DNA of 64,000 bases from Thermoleptolyngbya sichuanensis A183 (GCF_013177315.1 NZ_CP053661.1:930001-994000); one strand, 5' to 3'. Shown: positions 53,743 to 63,126, numbered from the stretch's first letter. Translations and numbers: made by a program. Notes: a model not told the origin generated them from the sequence alone.

Positions 53743-54912
53743 ATGACCGCGCCGTTTCCTAAGCCCCCTTCTTCGCGGGCAGGCTATACTCTGCCCGTGT
53801 TTGCCTGTGCGGGGGCGATCGCCGCGCTGCGCCACCTGCACGACGACCCGCCCTCGCCCCAGAGCGTCACCCTCGACCTGATCACCCCCGCCCAGACCGC
53901 CGAAATTCCCATCGAGCAGGTGGCCCGCCTCGGCCCCACCACCGCCCTTGCCATCACCCGCAGCGACCCCGGCGACAATCTCGATCTAACCCGCAACACG
54001 CCGATCTGGAGCATCGTTGAGATCCAGCAGCGGGGATCAGGAGTCGGCAAGCAAGATTCTCCCCTCCCCGCCATCACCCTAGAGGGCGGCGAAGGACTCG
54101 GCCGCCAAGTCAACGCCGAGAATCAGCCCGCCATCTATGCCTACGCCCGCACCCTGCTGCTGGGCAATCTGGAGCCGCTGCTGCGGCCAGGGGAGGTCAT
54201 CGGCGTGACGATTGTGCTGCCGGAGGGGCGATCGCTCGCCACGCGCACCTCCAATGCTGCCTTTGGGGTCGTCGAGGGGCTATCGCTGCTGGGCACATCG
54301 GGCATTTCCCAGCCCCTCAGCGCACCGGGGCAACTGGAAGACTTTCGAGCGGCGCTGCGGCAAAAATCGGCGACCCATTCGGCGCTGGTGTTCTGCTTGG
54401 GGGAAAACGGGCTGGATCTAGCAAGCAAGCTGGGAATCGATCCCGGCTGCGTGGTGAAAACGGCAAACTGGCTGGGGCCGCTGCTGGTGGAGGCGGGAAT
54501 GCAGGGGGTAGAATCCATCCTGCTGTTTGGCTATCACGGCAAGCTGATGAAGCTGGCAGGCGGCATTTTCCACACGCACCACCACGTTGCCGACGGGCGG
54601 CAGGAAATTTTTGCGGCACACTGTGCGATCGCCGGCCTGCCCACAGCAGACGTGCAGCAGATCTTTGCCTGCGAAACGGCGGAGGCCGCGCTGAAGTATT
54701 TGCAAACCCTCGATGCGGACACCGGAAGCGACTGGGTGGGGCGTGTGTATGGGGCGATCGCCCAAACCATCGACCAGCGCTCATCGGTGTATATTCGCAC
54801 CCACTGCGATCGCCCGGTGCGGGTGGGGTCAATCCTGTTTGGGCGCGATCGCCAGATCATTGCGAAAAGCGAATTAGGGTCTGCAATTTTGTCCCAGGTT
54901 TTGTTAAGCTAG
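53743..54912 (+). CDS. cbiD: Cobalt-precorrin-5B C(1)-methyltransferase
   Basis: CbiD methylates C1 of cobalt-precorrin-5B in the early-cobalt route to cobalamin (pseudocobalamin in cyanobacteria). The 389 residues carry SSRAGYTLPVFACAGAIAAL, GEGLGRQVNAENQPAIYAYA, VIGVTIVLPEGRSLATRTSN, FGVVEGLSLLGTSGISQPLS, LLFGYHGKLMKLAGGIFHTH and HHHVADGRQEIFAAHCAIAG, typical of CbiD. The cbiD-guaA order is frequent in cyanobacteria as far as I recall. No cobalamin riboswitch is seen. Confidence 0.95.
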   Translation: MTAPFPKPPSSRAGYTLPVFACAGAIAALRHLHDDPPSPQSVTLDLITPAQTAEIPIEQVARLGPTTALAITRSDPGDNLDLTRNTPIWSIVEIQQRGSGVGKQDSPLPAITLEGGEGLGRQVNAENQPAIYAYARTLLLGNLEPLLRPGEVIGVTIVLPEGRSLATRTSNAAFGVVEGLSLLGTSGISQPLSAPGQLEDFRAALRQKSATHSALVFCLGENGLDLASKLGIDPGCVVKTANWLGPLLVEAGMQGVESILLFGYHGKLMKLAGGIFHTHHHVADGRQEIFAAHCAIAGLPTADVQQIFACETAEAALKYLQTLDADTGSDWVGRVYGAIAQTIDQRSSVYIRTHCDRPVRVGSILFGRDRQIIAKSELGSAILSQVLLS

Positions 54913-55203
54913 CTGAAATATTAAAGTCAACTTTTGTTTATCTCGATACATTCTCCCGTCGGATCGGTCGCGCTGTTTCGCCCGTCCAGCGGACTGGGTT
55001 CCAGGTAGGTGCTGGATAGAGGCGGCAACTGGCCCCAGGTTTTAAATGTCAAAATCCGACCTTCAGAATCTATTTATCTAAATTTTGGTTCGTCTGTGCG
55101 ACGATGCTGGGAATTCCCATCGCATTTCGCAGCGTTTACGGCTCATCTGGCAAACGGCTAATTTAGCCACTGATCTAGCCTAATGATTAAGCGCGATCGC
55201 AGG

Positions 55204-55338
55204 GTGCATCCCAACTTTCGTAACCCTCACCCTAAATCCCTCTCCCGCTTTGGGAGAGGGACTTCCGCTCCGGCTCCCCTTCTCCTGACCTGGGAGAAGG
55301 GGTTGGGGGATGAGGGCAGATTGAAAGTTGCACATCAC
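55204..55338. repeat. Hairpin-rich element of the CCCTCTCCC type, possibly MITE
   Basis: Ends GTGCATCCCAACTTTC and, in reverse, GTGATGTGCAACTTTC are imperfect inverted repeats. Inside lie the stems CCCTCTCCC / GGGAGAGGG and CCCCTTCTCC / GGAGAAGGGG, within the string ACCCTCACCCTAAATCCC that recurs across many bacterial genomes. No clear target duplication was found. Confidence 0.6.
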
Positions 55339-55400
55339 GTTAGACTTGTGTGCCTTTATTGCCAGCTTTGCCGCCTCAGAATCCCATACCCTTACGTTTT

Positions 55401-55456
55401 GAGTCCGGCAAGTTGAGTCTGGCGAATTGAGTCCGGCAAGCTGAGTCCGGCGAGAA
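55401..55456. repeat. 14-bp tandem repeat, four units
   Basis: Units at 55401, 55415, 55429 and 55443 of the form GAGTCCGGCAAGTT with one to four changes. Confidence 0.8.
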
Positions 55457-55568
55457 AAGCTGTTCGTTGACGTTTCGTGCTTCGCCCTGCGACTTTACTC
55501 CTCTTTATCCCACTGCTTTAGCCGTTTGGTATCTGCTTCCTACCCCTTCGTTTTCTCCAGGATCTACC

Positions 55569-57179
55569 GTGACTCCCCAAGTTGATTCCCTCTCCCCCAC
55601 CGCCGAACCGTCTGCCCATCTTACCCGCCAGATGATCGTCATTCTGGACTTTGGCTCCCAATACTCCGAGCTAATTGCCCGCCGCATTCGCGAAACCCAG
55701 GTTTATTCCGAGGTGCTGAGCTATCGCACCACCCCGGAGCAAATTCGGCAACTCAGCCCCAAAGGCATCATCCTGTCGGGCGGGCCCAGCTCGGTGTATG
55801 ACGAGCGGGCCCCCCACTGCGATCCCGAAATTTGGAACTTGGGCATCCCCATCCTGGGGGTGTGCTACGGGATGCAACTGATGGTGCAGCAGCTTGGCGG
55901 CAGCGTGGAGCGGGCTGAGTGCGGTGAGTACGGCAAAGCAGCGCTGTTTATCGATGATCCCACCGACCTGCTGACCAACGTAGAAGACGGCACGACCATG
56001 TGGATGAGCCACGGCGACTCGGTGACGGCAATGCCGGAAGGGTTTGAACTGCTGGCCCATACCGAAAACACGCCCTGTGCGGCGATCGCCCACCACGAGC
56101 GCAAACTCTACGGCGTACAGTTCCACCCCGAAGTCGTGCATTCCCTCGGCGGCCAGGCCCTGATCCGCAATTTCGTCTATCACATTTGCGAATGTCAGCC
56201 CACTTGGACAACGGCGGCCTTCGTCGAAGAAACCATTCGAGAAATTCGCGCCAAGGTGGGCGACAAGCGGGTGCTGCTGGCGCTGTCAGGCGGGGTCGAT
56301 TCCTCCACGCTGGCGTTTTTGCTGCATCGGGCGATCGGCGACCAGTTGACCTGCATGTTCATCGACCAGGGCTTCATGCGGAAATATGAGCCGGAGCGCC
56401 TGGTCAAGCTGTTTCAAGAGCAGTTCCACATTCCAGTGGAATACATCAATGCACGGGAGCGGTTTCTGGAACGCATTAAGGGCGTGACCGATCCTGAAGA
56501 AAAACGAAAGCGGATCGGTCACGAATTTATCCGCGTCTTTGAAGAAGAATCCAAGCGGCTCGGCCCCTTTGACTATCTGGCGCAGGGTACGCTCTATCCG
56601 GACGTAATCGAGTCGGCAGACACAAACGTAGACCCGCAAACGGGTGAGCGCGTCGCCGTAAAAATCAAGAGCCATCACAATGTCGGCGGCTTGCCCAAAG
56701 ACCTGCGGTTCAAGCTAGTGGAGCCGCTGCGGAAGCTGTTTAAGGACGAAGTGCGGAAGGTGGGCCGCTCCATTGGGCTGCCGGAAGAAATCGTCAACCG
56801 TCACCCGTTCCCTGGCCCCGGTCTGGCAATCCGCATCCTGGGCGAAGTCACGGCTGAGAAGCTGGATATTCTGCGGGATGCTGACCTGATCGTGCGCCAA
56901 GAGGTGAACCGCAGCGGCACCTACAGTATGTTCTGGCAGGCGTTTGCGGTGCTGCTGCCGATCCGTAGTGTGGGTGTCATGGGCGACCAGCGAACCTATG
57001 CCTACCCCATTGTGCTGCGGTTTGTTTCCAGTGAAGATGGCATGACGGCCGACTGGTCACGCGCTCCCTACGACCTGCTGGAAACCATTTCCAATCGCAT
57101 CGTCAACGAGGTGCGCGGCGTGAATCGGGTCGTGTATGATATTACCTCTAAGCCGCCTGGAACCATTGAGTGGGAATAG
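55569..57179 (+). CDS. guaA: GMP synthase (glutamine-hydrolysing)
   Basis: GuaA converts XMP to GMP. I place the start at the GTG at 55569 (preceded by AGGA), since the longer frame to 55467 adds residues unlike other GuaA proteins; the start [14 protein letters not shown] is a further candidate. The product has 536 residues: class I amidotransferase domain ([18 protein letters not shown] with Cys, [11 protein letters not shown] with His-Glu), PP-loop domain [20 protein letters not shown] near 240, [20 protein letters not shown], and the dimerisation domain [20 protein letters not shown] ending [10 protein letters not shown]. Confidence 0.97.
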   Translation: MTPQVDSLSPTAEPSAHLTRQMIVILDFGSQYSELIARRIRETQVYSEVLSYRTTPEQIRQLSPKGIILSGGPSSVYDERAPHCDPEIWNLGIPILGVCYGMQLMVQQLGGSVERAECGEYGKAALFIDDPTDLLTNVEDGTTMWMSHGDSVTAMPEGFELLAHTENTPCAAIAHHERKLYGVQFHPEVVHSLGGQALIRNFVYHICECQPTWTTAAFVEETIREIRAKVGDKRVLLALSGGVDSSTLAFLLHRAIGDQLTCMFIDQGFMRKYEPERLVKLFQEQFHIPVEYINARERFLERIKGVTDPEEKRKRIGHEFIRVFEEESKRLGPFDYLAQGTLYPDVIESADTNVDPQTGERVAVKIKSHHNVGGLPKDLRFKLVEPLRKLFKDEVRKVGRSIGLPEEIVNRHPFPGPGLAIRILGEVTAEKLDILRDADLIVRQEVNRSGTYSMFWQAFAVLLPIRSVGVMGDQRTYAYPIVLRFVSSEDGMTADWSRAPYDLLETISNRIVNEVRGVNRVVYDITSKPPGTIEWE

Positions 57180-57320
57180 GCCAGTCCTTGTGCTCTGCGT
57201 GCGAGGGTTTGGGGAAGCAAGCGAATCCTGCCGGATGGCTAGCTGGGTACGGCCAGGGTTGGGGTGTAGCTGAAGCGCTCAGGTAAGACGTTCAGGAACG
57301 TTTAGGCAGCGCTTTAACAC

Positions 57321-57377
57321 AGGAGGCGCTTCGATGCAGGAGGCGCTTCGATGCAGGAGGCGCTTCGATGCAGGAGG
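57321..57377. repeat. 17-bp tandem repeat, three units plus partial
   Basis: AGGAGGCGCTTCGATGC at 57321, 57338 and 57355 are identical; AGGAGG of a fourth follows. Confidence 0.92.
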
Positions 57378-57451
57378 AATAGACGCGCAGGACAAGGGCG
57401 ATCGCCCTCTGAGAGACTCTCCTGCGGCAATGCAACGCGGCATGGTTTGCG

Positions 57452-57518
57452 GACGCATGTTTGCCGACGCATATATTCGGTGACGCATATATCGGTGACG
57501 CATCTTTTTGTGACGCAT
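57452..57518. repeat. Five GACGCAT iteron-like repeats
   Basis: GACGCAT occurs at 57452, 57466, 57482, 57497 and 57512, spaced 14, 16, 15 and 15 bases, all in one orientation. They lie about 60 bases before the DnaA-box cluster. Confidence 0.75.
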
Positions 57519-57575
57519 CAAGACATAGCCAGCCATAGCGCCCTTGGCAATCCCTATTTTGAACAGAGGTACTAG

Positions 57576-57640
57576 TTTTCCACAAAAGCCTGTGGAAAAC
57601 CTATGTTTATCTGTGGAAAACTCCCCTTTTGTGTGGAAAA
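57576..57640. other. Cluster of four perfect DnaA boxes; candidate origin or DnaA-binding locus
   Basis: TTTTCCACA occurs on the plus strand at 57576-57584, and its complement TGTGGAAAA at 57591-57599, 57612-57620 and 57632-57640. The first two form an inverted pair with a 6-base spacer; the three minus-strand boxes are spaced 21 and 20 bases, about two helical turns. An AT-rich segment (GTTTACTTATATTTTTAAGA) follows within 15-20 bases. TTTTCCACA is the DnaA box form known in cyanobacteria. No dnaA or dnaN is in the window, so origin status is unproven. Confidence 0.7.
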
Positions 57641-57916
57641 AGGGGAGACTTTTGGTATGTTTACTTATATTTTTAAGATGGAAAAATTGTTCTGTAGGGG
57701 CGATCGCCCATCTTTTTCCCGCTTCTTTCCTCGCTTCTGCAACCAAGCTCTCCCTTAATTGCGACAGGATGGCCCACTGAATCCTGACCGACACAACTCC
57801 GACACAACCAGAGAACAGCGGTAGAGTGGAAGCAGTGCATCTGTCATCGGCTTCCAGTTTTGTCGTCCGGTTTATTCTGTATTCTCCCGGTTCATCCCGT
57901 TCCCTCTGTGCTGGCT

Positions 57917-60415
57917 ATGGATGCTGGAGCTTCCCCACAACCGAGTCCTTCTAATTTGGGCCAGCGGGCCATGGCGGTCGTGCTGGTCACAGACGCGGTG
58001 GGCTACAACTCGCGCATGGCCGACGACCCGGAGCATACCCTCAGCCTGATCCGGCGCGACTTGCAAAAAATGCGTCAGCTTTGTCAGCAGTTTGAAGGAA
58101 TCGTGCTGAAATCGCTGGAAGACGGGCTGGTGATGTACTTCGTCAGCACCGATCGAGCCGTAAACTGTGCTATCGAAATCCAGCGGTCAATGGCGCAGCT
58201 TTTGCAAGAACTGCCTGAAGACGACGTGCTAAGCCATCGCATCGGCATTCACCTGGGCGAGGTCGTCGTGCAGGCGAACGACGTGACCGGGCAGGCGGTG
58301 ACTGTGGCGACGCGGCTCCAGGAAGAAGCGGCTCCACGCGGCATCTGTATGTCGCAGTCGGTCTACGACTCTGTAAAATCGAGGATTTCCCTGAGCGCGT
58401 CCTATGTGGGGTCGCTGAAGCTCAAGAACCTGCAAGAAGCGATTCAGGCCTATCAGATTACGCCCGCTATTCCGGCCAACGTTACCCCCGGCGGCAGCCC
58501 CATCGAGGAATCGGAGCTAACCCTGGGCACGCTGATCAACAGCCGCTACCGAATTCAGCGGGTGCTGGGGCAGGGTGGCTTTGGGCGGACGTATCTTGCA
58601 TCTGATGAACACTGCTTTGGCGATGCCTGCGTGCTAAAGGAGTTTGTACCTGCCAGCCGCACAGAATATGTCGTGCAAAAGTCGCGGGAACTGTTTGAAC
58701 GCGAGGCGCGGGTGCTGTATCAGATTAATCACCCGCAGATTCCTCGGTTTTTGGCGTGGCTGACCGACCGGGGACGGCTGTTTCTGGTGCAGGAGTATAT
58801 TGACGGCAAGACCTACGGCCAGCTTTTGCAAGAGCGCCAGCGGCGAGGAGAGCCGCCCTTTTCGGAAGCGGAAATTGTGCAGTGGCTCTGTGATTTGCTG
58901 CCGGTGCTGGAGTATCTGCACGGCTTGAATATCCTGCACCGCGACATTTCTCCCGAAAATATCATGCTGCCCAAGGACCAGACCCATCCGGTGCTGATCG
59001 ACTTTGGGCTGGTCAAGCAGACCGTCAGTCAGATCCTCTCGGCAGCGGGTAGCAGTCCAGGCAGCGCTCAGGCTTCGGTGGTGGGCAAGTTTGGCTATTC
59101 TCCGCCAGAGCAAATTCGCATGGGGCAATGCTATCCGTGCAGCGACCTGTATGCGCTGGGGGTGAGTGCGGTGGTGCTGCTGACGGGGCAAGATCTGAGC
59201 GTGCTGATGGAGCATACGTCGCTGGAGTGGCGCTGGCGGGAGTATGCCCCTGTGAGCGATCGCCTCGTGCGGATTCTCGATCGGCTGCTGTCGGAAAAGC
59301 CGAAGGATCGCTACCAGACGGCGCGGGAGGTGCTGACCGATCTGCGGGCGCTGTCGCTGCCAGAGGTCAACGAAGACCGCCTGATCGAGGTGCAAATCGA
59401 TTTAGACCAGAGCAAGCGCCAGCGACAGGTGGATGAAATCGTGCAGTCGGCGTTTTTCCAAGACCTGATGCAAAACCTCGATCGGTTTCGGGGTGCGTTT
59501 GATTCGCTGGTGGCGGAGCCAGGAGAGTCGGCACAGCCATCGGCAGCCGCGCCCGTCGAGCGTCTTGACAGTTCGCTGCCAGAATTACCTCTAGAGTCAT
59601 CTCCCGATTCGCCGCCTGCGCCACAGGTGTTGTTCGGTATCTCTGCGATTCAGCCTGGTGTTGTAGAAGAGGCGGTTTGGAAAACGTCGTTTCCTTCGCT
59701 GGATGCCGAAGCAGAGGATTTTCCTGAATATGCGGTAGAGGAGTCGATCCCCCTGTCTCCGTCTGCGCCAGACGACGCTCGGTTTGACGACGATCGGTTG
59801 ACCGAGCCGCCCGCCGCAACGGAGTCGCCTTTTACCGAACCGCCGCCCGCCACACTCCAGCACACGATTGAAATGCCGCTGGCAGACACCAGCGTTCCCC
59901 CGCTCCAGCCTCGTGTGCCTGCGCTCTGGCTGGAGGCGTGCCGTCGGGAACTGGCGGAGTGTATTGGCCCGATGGCGAAACTGCTGCTGGACTCGGTGCT
60001 GGCCAAGCAAACGGGGCTATCGGCAGAGGCGCTGCTGGAGGCGATCGCCATGAGAATTCCCAATCCTGCCCAGGCAAGCCAGTTTCGCCGCCGTATGCAA
60101 AATCGGGCGATCGCCGCTCTGTTGGACGTTCCCGACCCCCCGCTGCCGCTCGTTTCGACGGACGAAGCCGTTCCCAACCCCCAGCGTCTGCCCCAGGAGC
60201 CTGCACTGGGCGCAGCGGTGGATGAGACATTTTTGACACAGTGCCGTCAGGCGCTCTCGGAAGCGATTGGCCCAATGGCAGGACTTGTCTTGCGGGATGT
60301 GGTGGCTCGACATCCAAACGTAGGCCCGGCAGAACTCGTGGAGGCGATCGCCACGAAAATCCCCAATCCCCAAGCGGCAGCAGCATTTCGGCAACGCCTG
60401 AAGCCTTTGATATAA
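57917..60415 (+). CDS. Cyclase-homology domain fused to Ser/Thr protein kinase
   Basis: From the ATG at 57917 (MDAGASPQPSPSNLGQRAMA) the protein has 832 residues. Residues about 15-180 are a class III cyclase homology domain: VVLVTDAVGYNSRM (first metal Asp), IVLKSLEDGLVMYF (Lys and second Asp), GIHLGEVVVQANDVTGQAVT and VATRLQEEAAPRGICMSQSV. The transition-state Asn expected before the ATRL motif is Thr. A protein kinase follows at about 215-490: GQGGFGRTYLAS, CVLKEFV, LHRDISPENIML, VLIDFGLVK and GYSPPEQIRMGQCYPCSDLY, all catalytic elements present. A Pro/Ser/acidic linker leads to two similar C-terminal repeats (RRELAECIGPMAKLLLDSVL...IPNPAQASQFRRRM and RQALSEAIGPMAGLVLRDVV...IPNPQAAAAFRQRL). 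It is cytoplasmic; targets unknown. Confidence 0.9.
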   Translation: MDAGASPQPSPSNLGQRAMAVVLVTDAVGYNSRMADDPEHTLSLIRRDLQKMRQLCQQFEGIVLKSLEDGLVMYFVSTDRAVNCAIEIQRSMAQLLQELPEDDVLSHRIGIHLGEVVVQANDVTGQAVTVATRLQEEAAPRGICMSQSVYDSVKSRISLSASYVGSLKLKNLQEAIQAYQITPAIPANVTPGGSPIEESELTLGTLINSRYRIQRVLGQGGFGRTYLASDEHCFGDACVLKEFVPASRTEYVVQKSRELFEREARVLYQINHPQIPRFLAWLTDRGRLFLVQEYIDGKTYGQLLQERQRRGEPPFSEAEIVQWLCDLLPVLEYLHGLNILHRDISPENIMLPKDQTHPVLIDFGLVKQTVSQILSAAGSSPGSAQASVVGKFGYSPPEQIRMGQCYPCSDLYALGVSAVVLLTGQDLSVLMEHTSLEWRWREYAPVSDRLVRILDRLLSEKPKDRYQTAREVLTDLRALSLPEVNEDRLIEVQIDLDQSKRQRQVDEIVQSAFFQDLMQNLDRFRGAFDSLVAEPGESAQPSAAAPVERLDSSLPELPLESSPDSPPAPQVLFGISAIQPGVVEEAVWKTSFPSLDAEAEDFPEYAVEESIPLSPSAPDDARFDDDRLTEPPAATESPFTEPPPATLQHTIEMPLADTSVPPLQPRVPALWLEACRRELAECIGPMAKLLLDSVLAKQTGLSAEALLEAIAMRIPNPAQASQFRRRMQNRAIAALLDVPDPPLPLVSTDEAVPNPQRLPQEPALGAAVDETFLTQCRQALSEAIGPMAGLVLRDVVARHPNVGPAELVEAIATKIPNPQAAAAFRQRLKPLI

Positions 60416-60441
60416 ACCCTTGATGTAACTTGATGTAAACA

Positions 60442-60672
60442 CTAGGGGCTATCGTTTTGTAAGTAAAGCTGGATAAACATCTCGGCCGCTGCTGGGTCAA
60501 TCTTTTGCAGCGCGTCGCGAATGTCCAGAATAGCGTCGCCTGCTGGGTCGGCCTGCTCGTTGATCCAGCGATGAATATTAGAGCGGGAAATGCCCATTTC
60601 TAAAGAAATTCTGTACTGCGTGATGCCATAGCTTTTGAGAACCTGCTTGAGCGCTAATCCCGCCTTACTCAT
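60442..60672 (-). CDS. Small Cro/C1-type HTH protein
   Basis: From the ATG at 60672 the product has 76 residues: MSKAGLALKQVLKSYGITQY, RISLEMGISRSNIHRWINEQ, ADPAGDAILDIRDALQKIDP and AAAEMFIQLYLQ. GITQYRISLEMGISRSNIHR is a clear XRE-type helix-turn-helix. The frame extends 28 codons upstream without coding character. A region with GATCC-atatct-GGATC dyad symmetry (about 60742-60757) lies upstream, between this gene and the divergent broken gene, and could be its operator. Confidence 0.82.
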   Translation of the reverse strand: MSKAGLALKQVLKSYGITQYRISLEMGISRSNIHRWINEQADPAGDAILDIRDALQKIDPAAAEMFIQLYLQNDSP

Positions 60673-60851
60673 GCGAATCGTGTCAGAAAAACATAACTGA
60701 TAGATCCTCTTGTGGAACGCTTCTGATATGATGTAATCGATCCATATCTGGATCAATTACTGTCCACACAAAAGCGAAGAGCCAATGCGCTGCAGCGACC
60801 AACTTCTCCGCACTGGCTCTTGGCTCCAATCTGCAATGGAGTAGTCTTATT

Positions 60852-61123
60852 ATGACCTATCAAGAACGGCTAAATTCCTGGCTAGTGGTGCACTTGCGTC
60901 CAGATTATCGCTGGGCGATCGCCGCTCGGTTTCATCGCCGCTCGGTTTCATCGCCGCTCAGATGCCGACGGCTATGCTCAGTTGTTGCGGCAAAGGAGTG
61001 TTGCGGCAAAGGAGTTCAGGAGCCTTGTTTTGGGTCGTCTTTGACTCCACAATTGGACAAACAGACCCATCCTCCAGCCCGCCAGCGCTCCGTCGCCTCA
61101 ATCCTGACTTGCTAAAACCCTAG
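60852..61123 (+). pseudogene. Small conserved gene frameshifted by two 16-bp tandem duplications
   Basis: The start MTYQERLNSWLVVHLRPDYR is that of a small cyanobacterial family (MTYQERLNPW type) that I recognise but cannot name. At 60920-60951 the 16-bp unit CGCCGCTCGGTTTCAT is present twice, and at 60984-61015 the unit GTTGCGGCAAAGGAGT is present twice. Removing one copy of each gives RRSDADGYAQLLRQRS then SGALFWVVFDSTIGQTDPSS, about 79-80 residues ending at the TAG at 61121-61123, with the VVFD motif of the family. With either or both duplications the frame is lost. Confidence 0.8.
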
Positions 61124-61148
61124 TTCTACAGACCGGGTTCCGCAAACC

Positions 61149-61565
61149 CTACGGCACAATCAGCACCGGACAGGGCGACAGGTTAATCACGCGGTTGGTC
61201 ACGCTGTCGGCGGCTCCCTCATCCGTCAGTCCCAGCCCCCGACAGCCCATGACGATCAGGTTTGCGCCAATTTCGTCGGCCACGTCGCAGATGGTAAAGG
61301 CGGGTTTGCCTGCCCGCTCCATCACCTGCGCGTCGAGGCCTTGCTCGGCAAACAGGGCTTTGGCATTTTTGAGCAATTCGGCGATCGCCTCTGGAGAAGT
61401 CATTTCCAAATCGGCGGCTGTGGGGACTTTTTCCTCATCTAGCGATTCCACGACCGACAAAATCACCAGACGGCTGCCGTAGGTTTTGACGACATTGGCC
61501 ACCACGTCGGCGGCTTCGCGAGACTCGCGGCTTTGATCGACCGGAAACAAAACGGTTTTAAACAT
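61149..61565 (-). CDS. Universal stress protein (UspA family)
   Basis: From the ATG at 61565, 138 residues: MFKTVLFPVDQSRESREAAD, VVANVVKTYGSRLVILSVVE, LLKNAKALFAEQGLDAQVME, ICDVADEIGANLIVMGCRGL and the ATP-binding end GLTDEGAADSVTNRVINLSP CPVLIVP. The usual G2xG9xGS loop is present in modified form (GCRGLGLTDEGAADS), so ATP binding is possible. Cytoplasmic stress-linked protein of unspecified role. Confidence 0.93.
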   Translation of the reverse strand: MFKTVLFPVDQSRESREAADVVANVVKTYGSRLVILSVVESLDEEKVPTAADLEMTSPEAIAELLKNAKALFAEQGLDAQVMERAGKPAFTICDVADEIGANLIVMGCRGLGLTDEGAADSVTNRVINLSPCPVLIVP

Positions 61566-61818
61566 GACACGCCTCACAGGGACGCAGAGTTCGGTAGAGT
61601 GATGGGTGGTGTGGAGAAACGTCAGCGGGCTGACAGAGCAAGGGCGATCGCCCCTATCAATGTTGCTCAGGCGGGTCTATAAGTAAAACCTATAGACTCC
61701 CGCAGCAGTGAAAAGTTTTTGTAGAGAAAGAGTTGCGCTCAGCCCCGTTCTGTTAGCAAGCCCTGACGTTTTACAATAGGCAATAGGTAAAAAGACTTAC
61801 TTGAGGGGGTATATAGCG

Positions 61819-63039
61819 GTGTCCAAAAAAACTCTAGCAAATTTGACTGCCGACGACCTACAGGGCAAGCGCGTCCTCGTGCGGGCTGACTTTAACGTAC
61901 CGCTCGACGACCAGGGCAACATTTCTGACGATACGCGCATCCGCGCCGCCCTGCCCACCATCAACGACCTGATTGGCAAGGGCGCAAAAGTCATCCTCAC
62001 CAGCCACTTCGGCCGTCCCAAGGGCGACGACTTTGCGGCCCGCGCTACGGACAAGAACCGCCTCACGCCCGTTGCCGCCCGCCTGTCGGAACTGCTGGGG
62101 CAAACCGTCGCCAAGCCGAGCGACTGCATTGGACCAGAGGTCGAAGCCGCCGTTGCCGCCATGCAGCCCGGCCAGGTGATTTTGCTAGAGAATGTCCGCT
62201 TTCACCCCGAAGAGGAAAAGAACGACCCCGAATTTGCCAAACAGCTTGCGTCGGTGGCGGATCTATATGTTAATGATGCCTTTGGCACGGCGCACCGGGC
62301 CCACGCCTCGACGGAAGGGGTGACCCACTATCTAAAGCCCTCCGTTGCGGGCTACCTGATCGAAAAAGAATTGCAATATCTGCAAAGTGCCATCGAAGAG
62401 CCGAAGCGTCCCCTAGCGGCGATCATCGGCGGCTCCAAGGTGTCGAGCAAAATCACCGTGATCGAGGCGTTGCTAGAAAAAGTAGACAAGCTGCTGATCG
62501 GTGGCGGCATGATCTTCACCTTCTACAAGGCCCGGGGGCTGAGCGTTGGTAAGTCGCTGGTGGAAGATGACTTTATCGAACTGGCGAAGTCGCTGGAAGC
62601 CAAGGCCAAAGAGAAGGGCGTGGCGCTGCTGCTGCCGACCGACGTGGTGGTGGCCGACAACTTCGCCCCCGATGCCAATGCCCAGACCGTCAGCGTAGAA
62701 GCCATTCCCGACGGCTGGATGGGGCTGGACATTGGCCCCGACTCGGTGAAGGTGTTTCAGGAGGCGCTGGCGGACTGCAAGACGGTGGTGTGGAACGGGC
62801 CGATGGGCGTGTTCGAGTTTGACAAGTTTGCAGCAGGGACGGAGGCGATCGCCCGCACCCTGGCCGACATCACCAAAACTGGCGCAACCACCATCATCGG
62901 CGGCGGCGACTCTGTGGCGGCGGTGGAAAAAGTGGGCGTGGCCGACCAGATGAGCCACATCTCCACAGGCGGCGGGGCCAGCCTGGAACTGCTGGAAGGC
63001 AAGGTGCTGCCAGGAATTGCGGCGCTTGACGAAGCTTAG
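61819..63039 (+). CDS. pgk: Phosphoglycerate kinase
   Basis: Pgk interconverts 1,3-bisphosphoglycerate and 3-phosphoglycerate in glycolysis and the Calvin cycle. I start at the GTG at 61819 ([20 protein letters not shown]) with GAGGGGG upstream; a TTG 18 bases earlier is possible. 406 residues: [91 protein letters not shown] and [20 protein letters not shown]. Normal length, all substrate and nucleotide motifs present. Confidence 0.97.
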   Translation: MSKKTLANLTADDLQGKRVLVRADFNVPLDDQGNISDDTRIRAALPTINDLIGKGAKVILTSHFGRPKGDDFAARATDKNRLTPVAARLSELLGQTVAKPSDCIGPEVEAAVAAMQPGQVILLENVRFHPEEEKNDPEFAKQLASVADLYVNDAFGTAHRAHASTEGVTHYLKPSVAGYLIEKELQYLQSAIEEPKRPLAAIIGGSKVSSKITVIEALLEKVDKLLIGGGMIFTFYKARGLSVGKSLVEDDFIELAKSLEAKAKEKGVALLLPTDVVVADNFAPDANAQTVSVEAIPDGWMGLDIGPDSVKVFQEALADCKTVVWNGPMGVFEFDKFAAGTEAIARTLADITKTGATTIIGGGDSVAAVEKVGVADQMSHISTGGGASLELLEGKVLPGIAALDEA

Positions 63040-63126
63040 GAGTGGGGGTTGGGGGTTTGGGTTGCAGGGGGATCGCTGCATCCTAAACCCCTATTTCAGA
63101 ACTCTGAATACCTTAGGGCTTACACA

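Larger units (their letters stand above)
54913..55568. other. Gene-free interval before guaA with mobile-like repeats
   Basis: No supported gene. A frame at 55183 runs through repeats and resembles nothing. It contains the hairpin element at 55204-55338 and the 14-bp tandem array at 55401-55456. No purine riboswitch motif was recognised ahead of guaA. Confidence 0.55.
57180..57916. other. Long gene-free region with repeats and DnaA boxes
   Basis: No supported gene; small frames cross repeats. In order: 17-bp tandem units (57321-57377), GACGCAT iteron-like repeats (57452-57518), four DnaA-type boxes (57576-57640), an AT-rich stretch (about 57650-57692), and a HIP1 site near 57701. This is the longest non-coding stretch in the window. 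Confidence 0.7.

Noticed and set aside
55183-55416. 77-codon frame before guaA
   Set aside because: It runs straight through the CCCTCTCCC hairpin element; not coding in character.
57321-57518. Short direct repeats near 57.4 kb as a CRISPR array
   Set aside because: Units are 15-17 bp with no spacers of 30-40 bp and no cas genes nearby; tandem duplication or iterons explain them.
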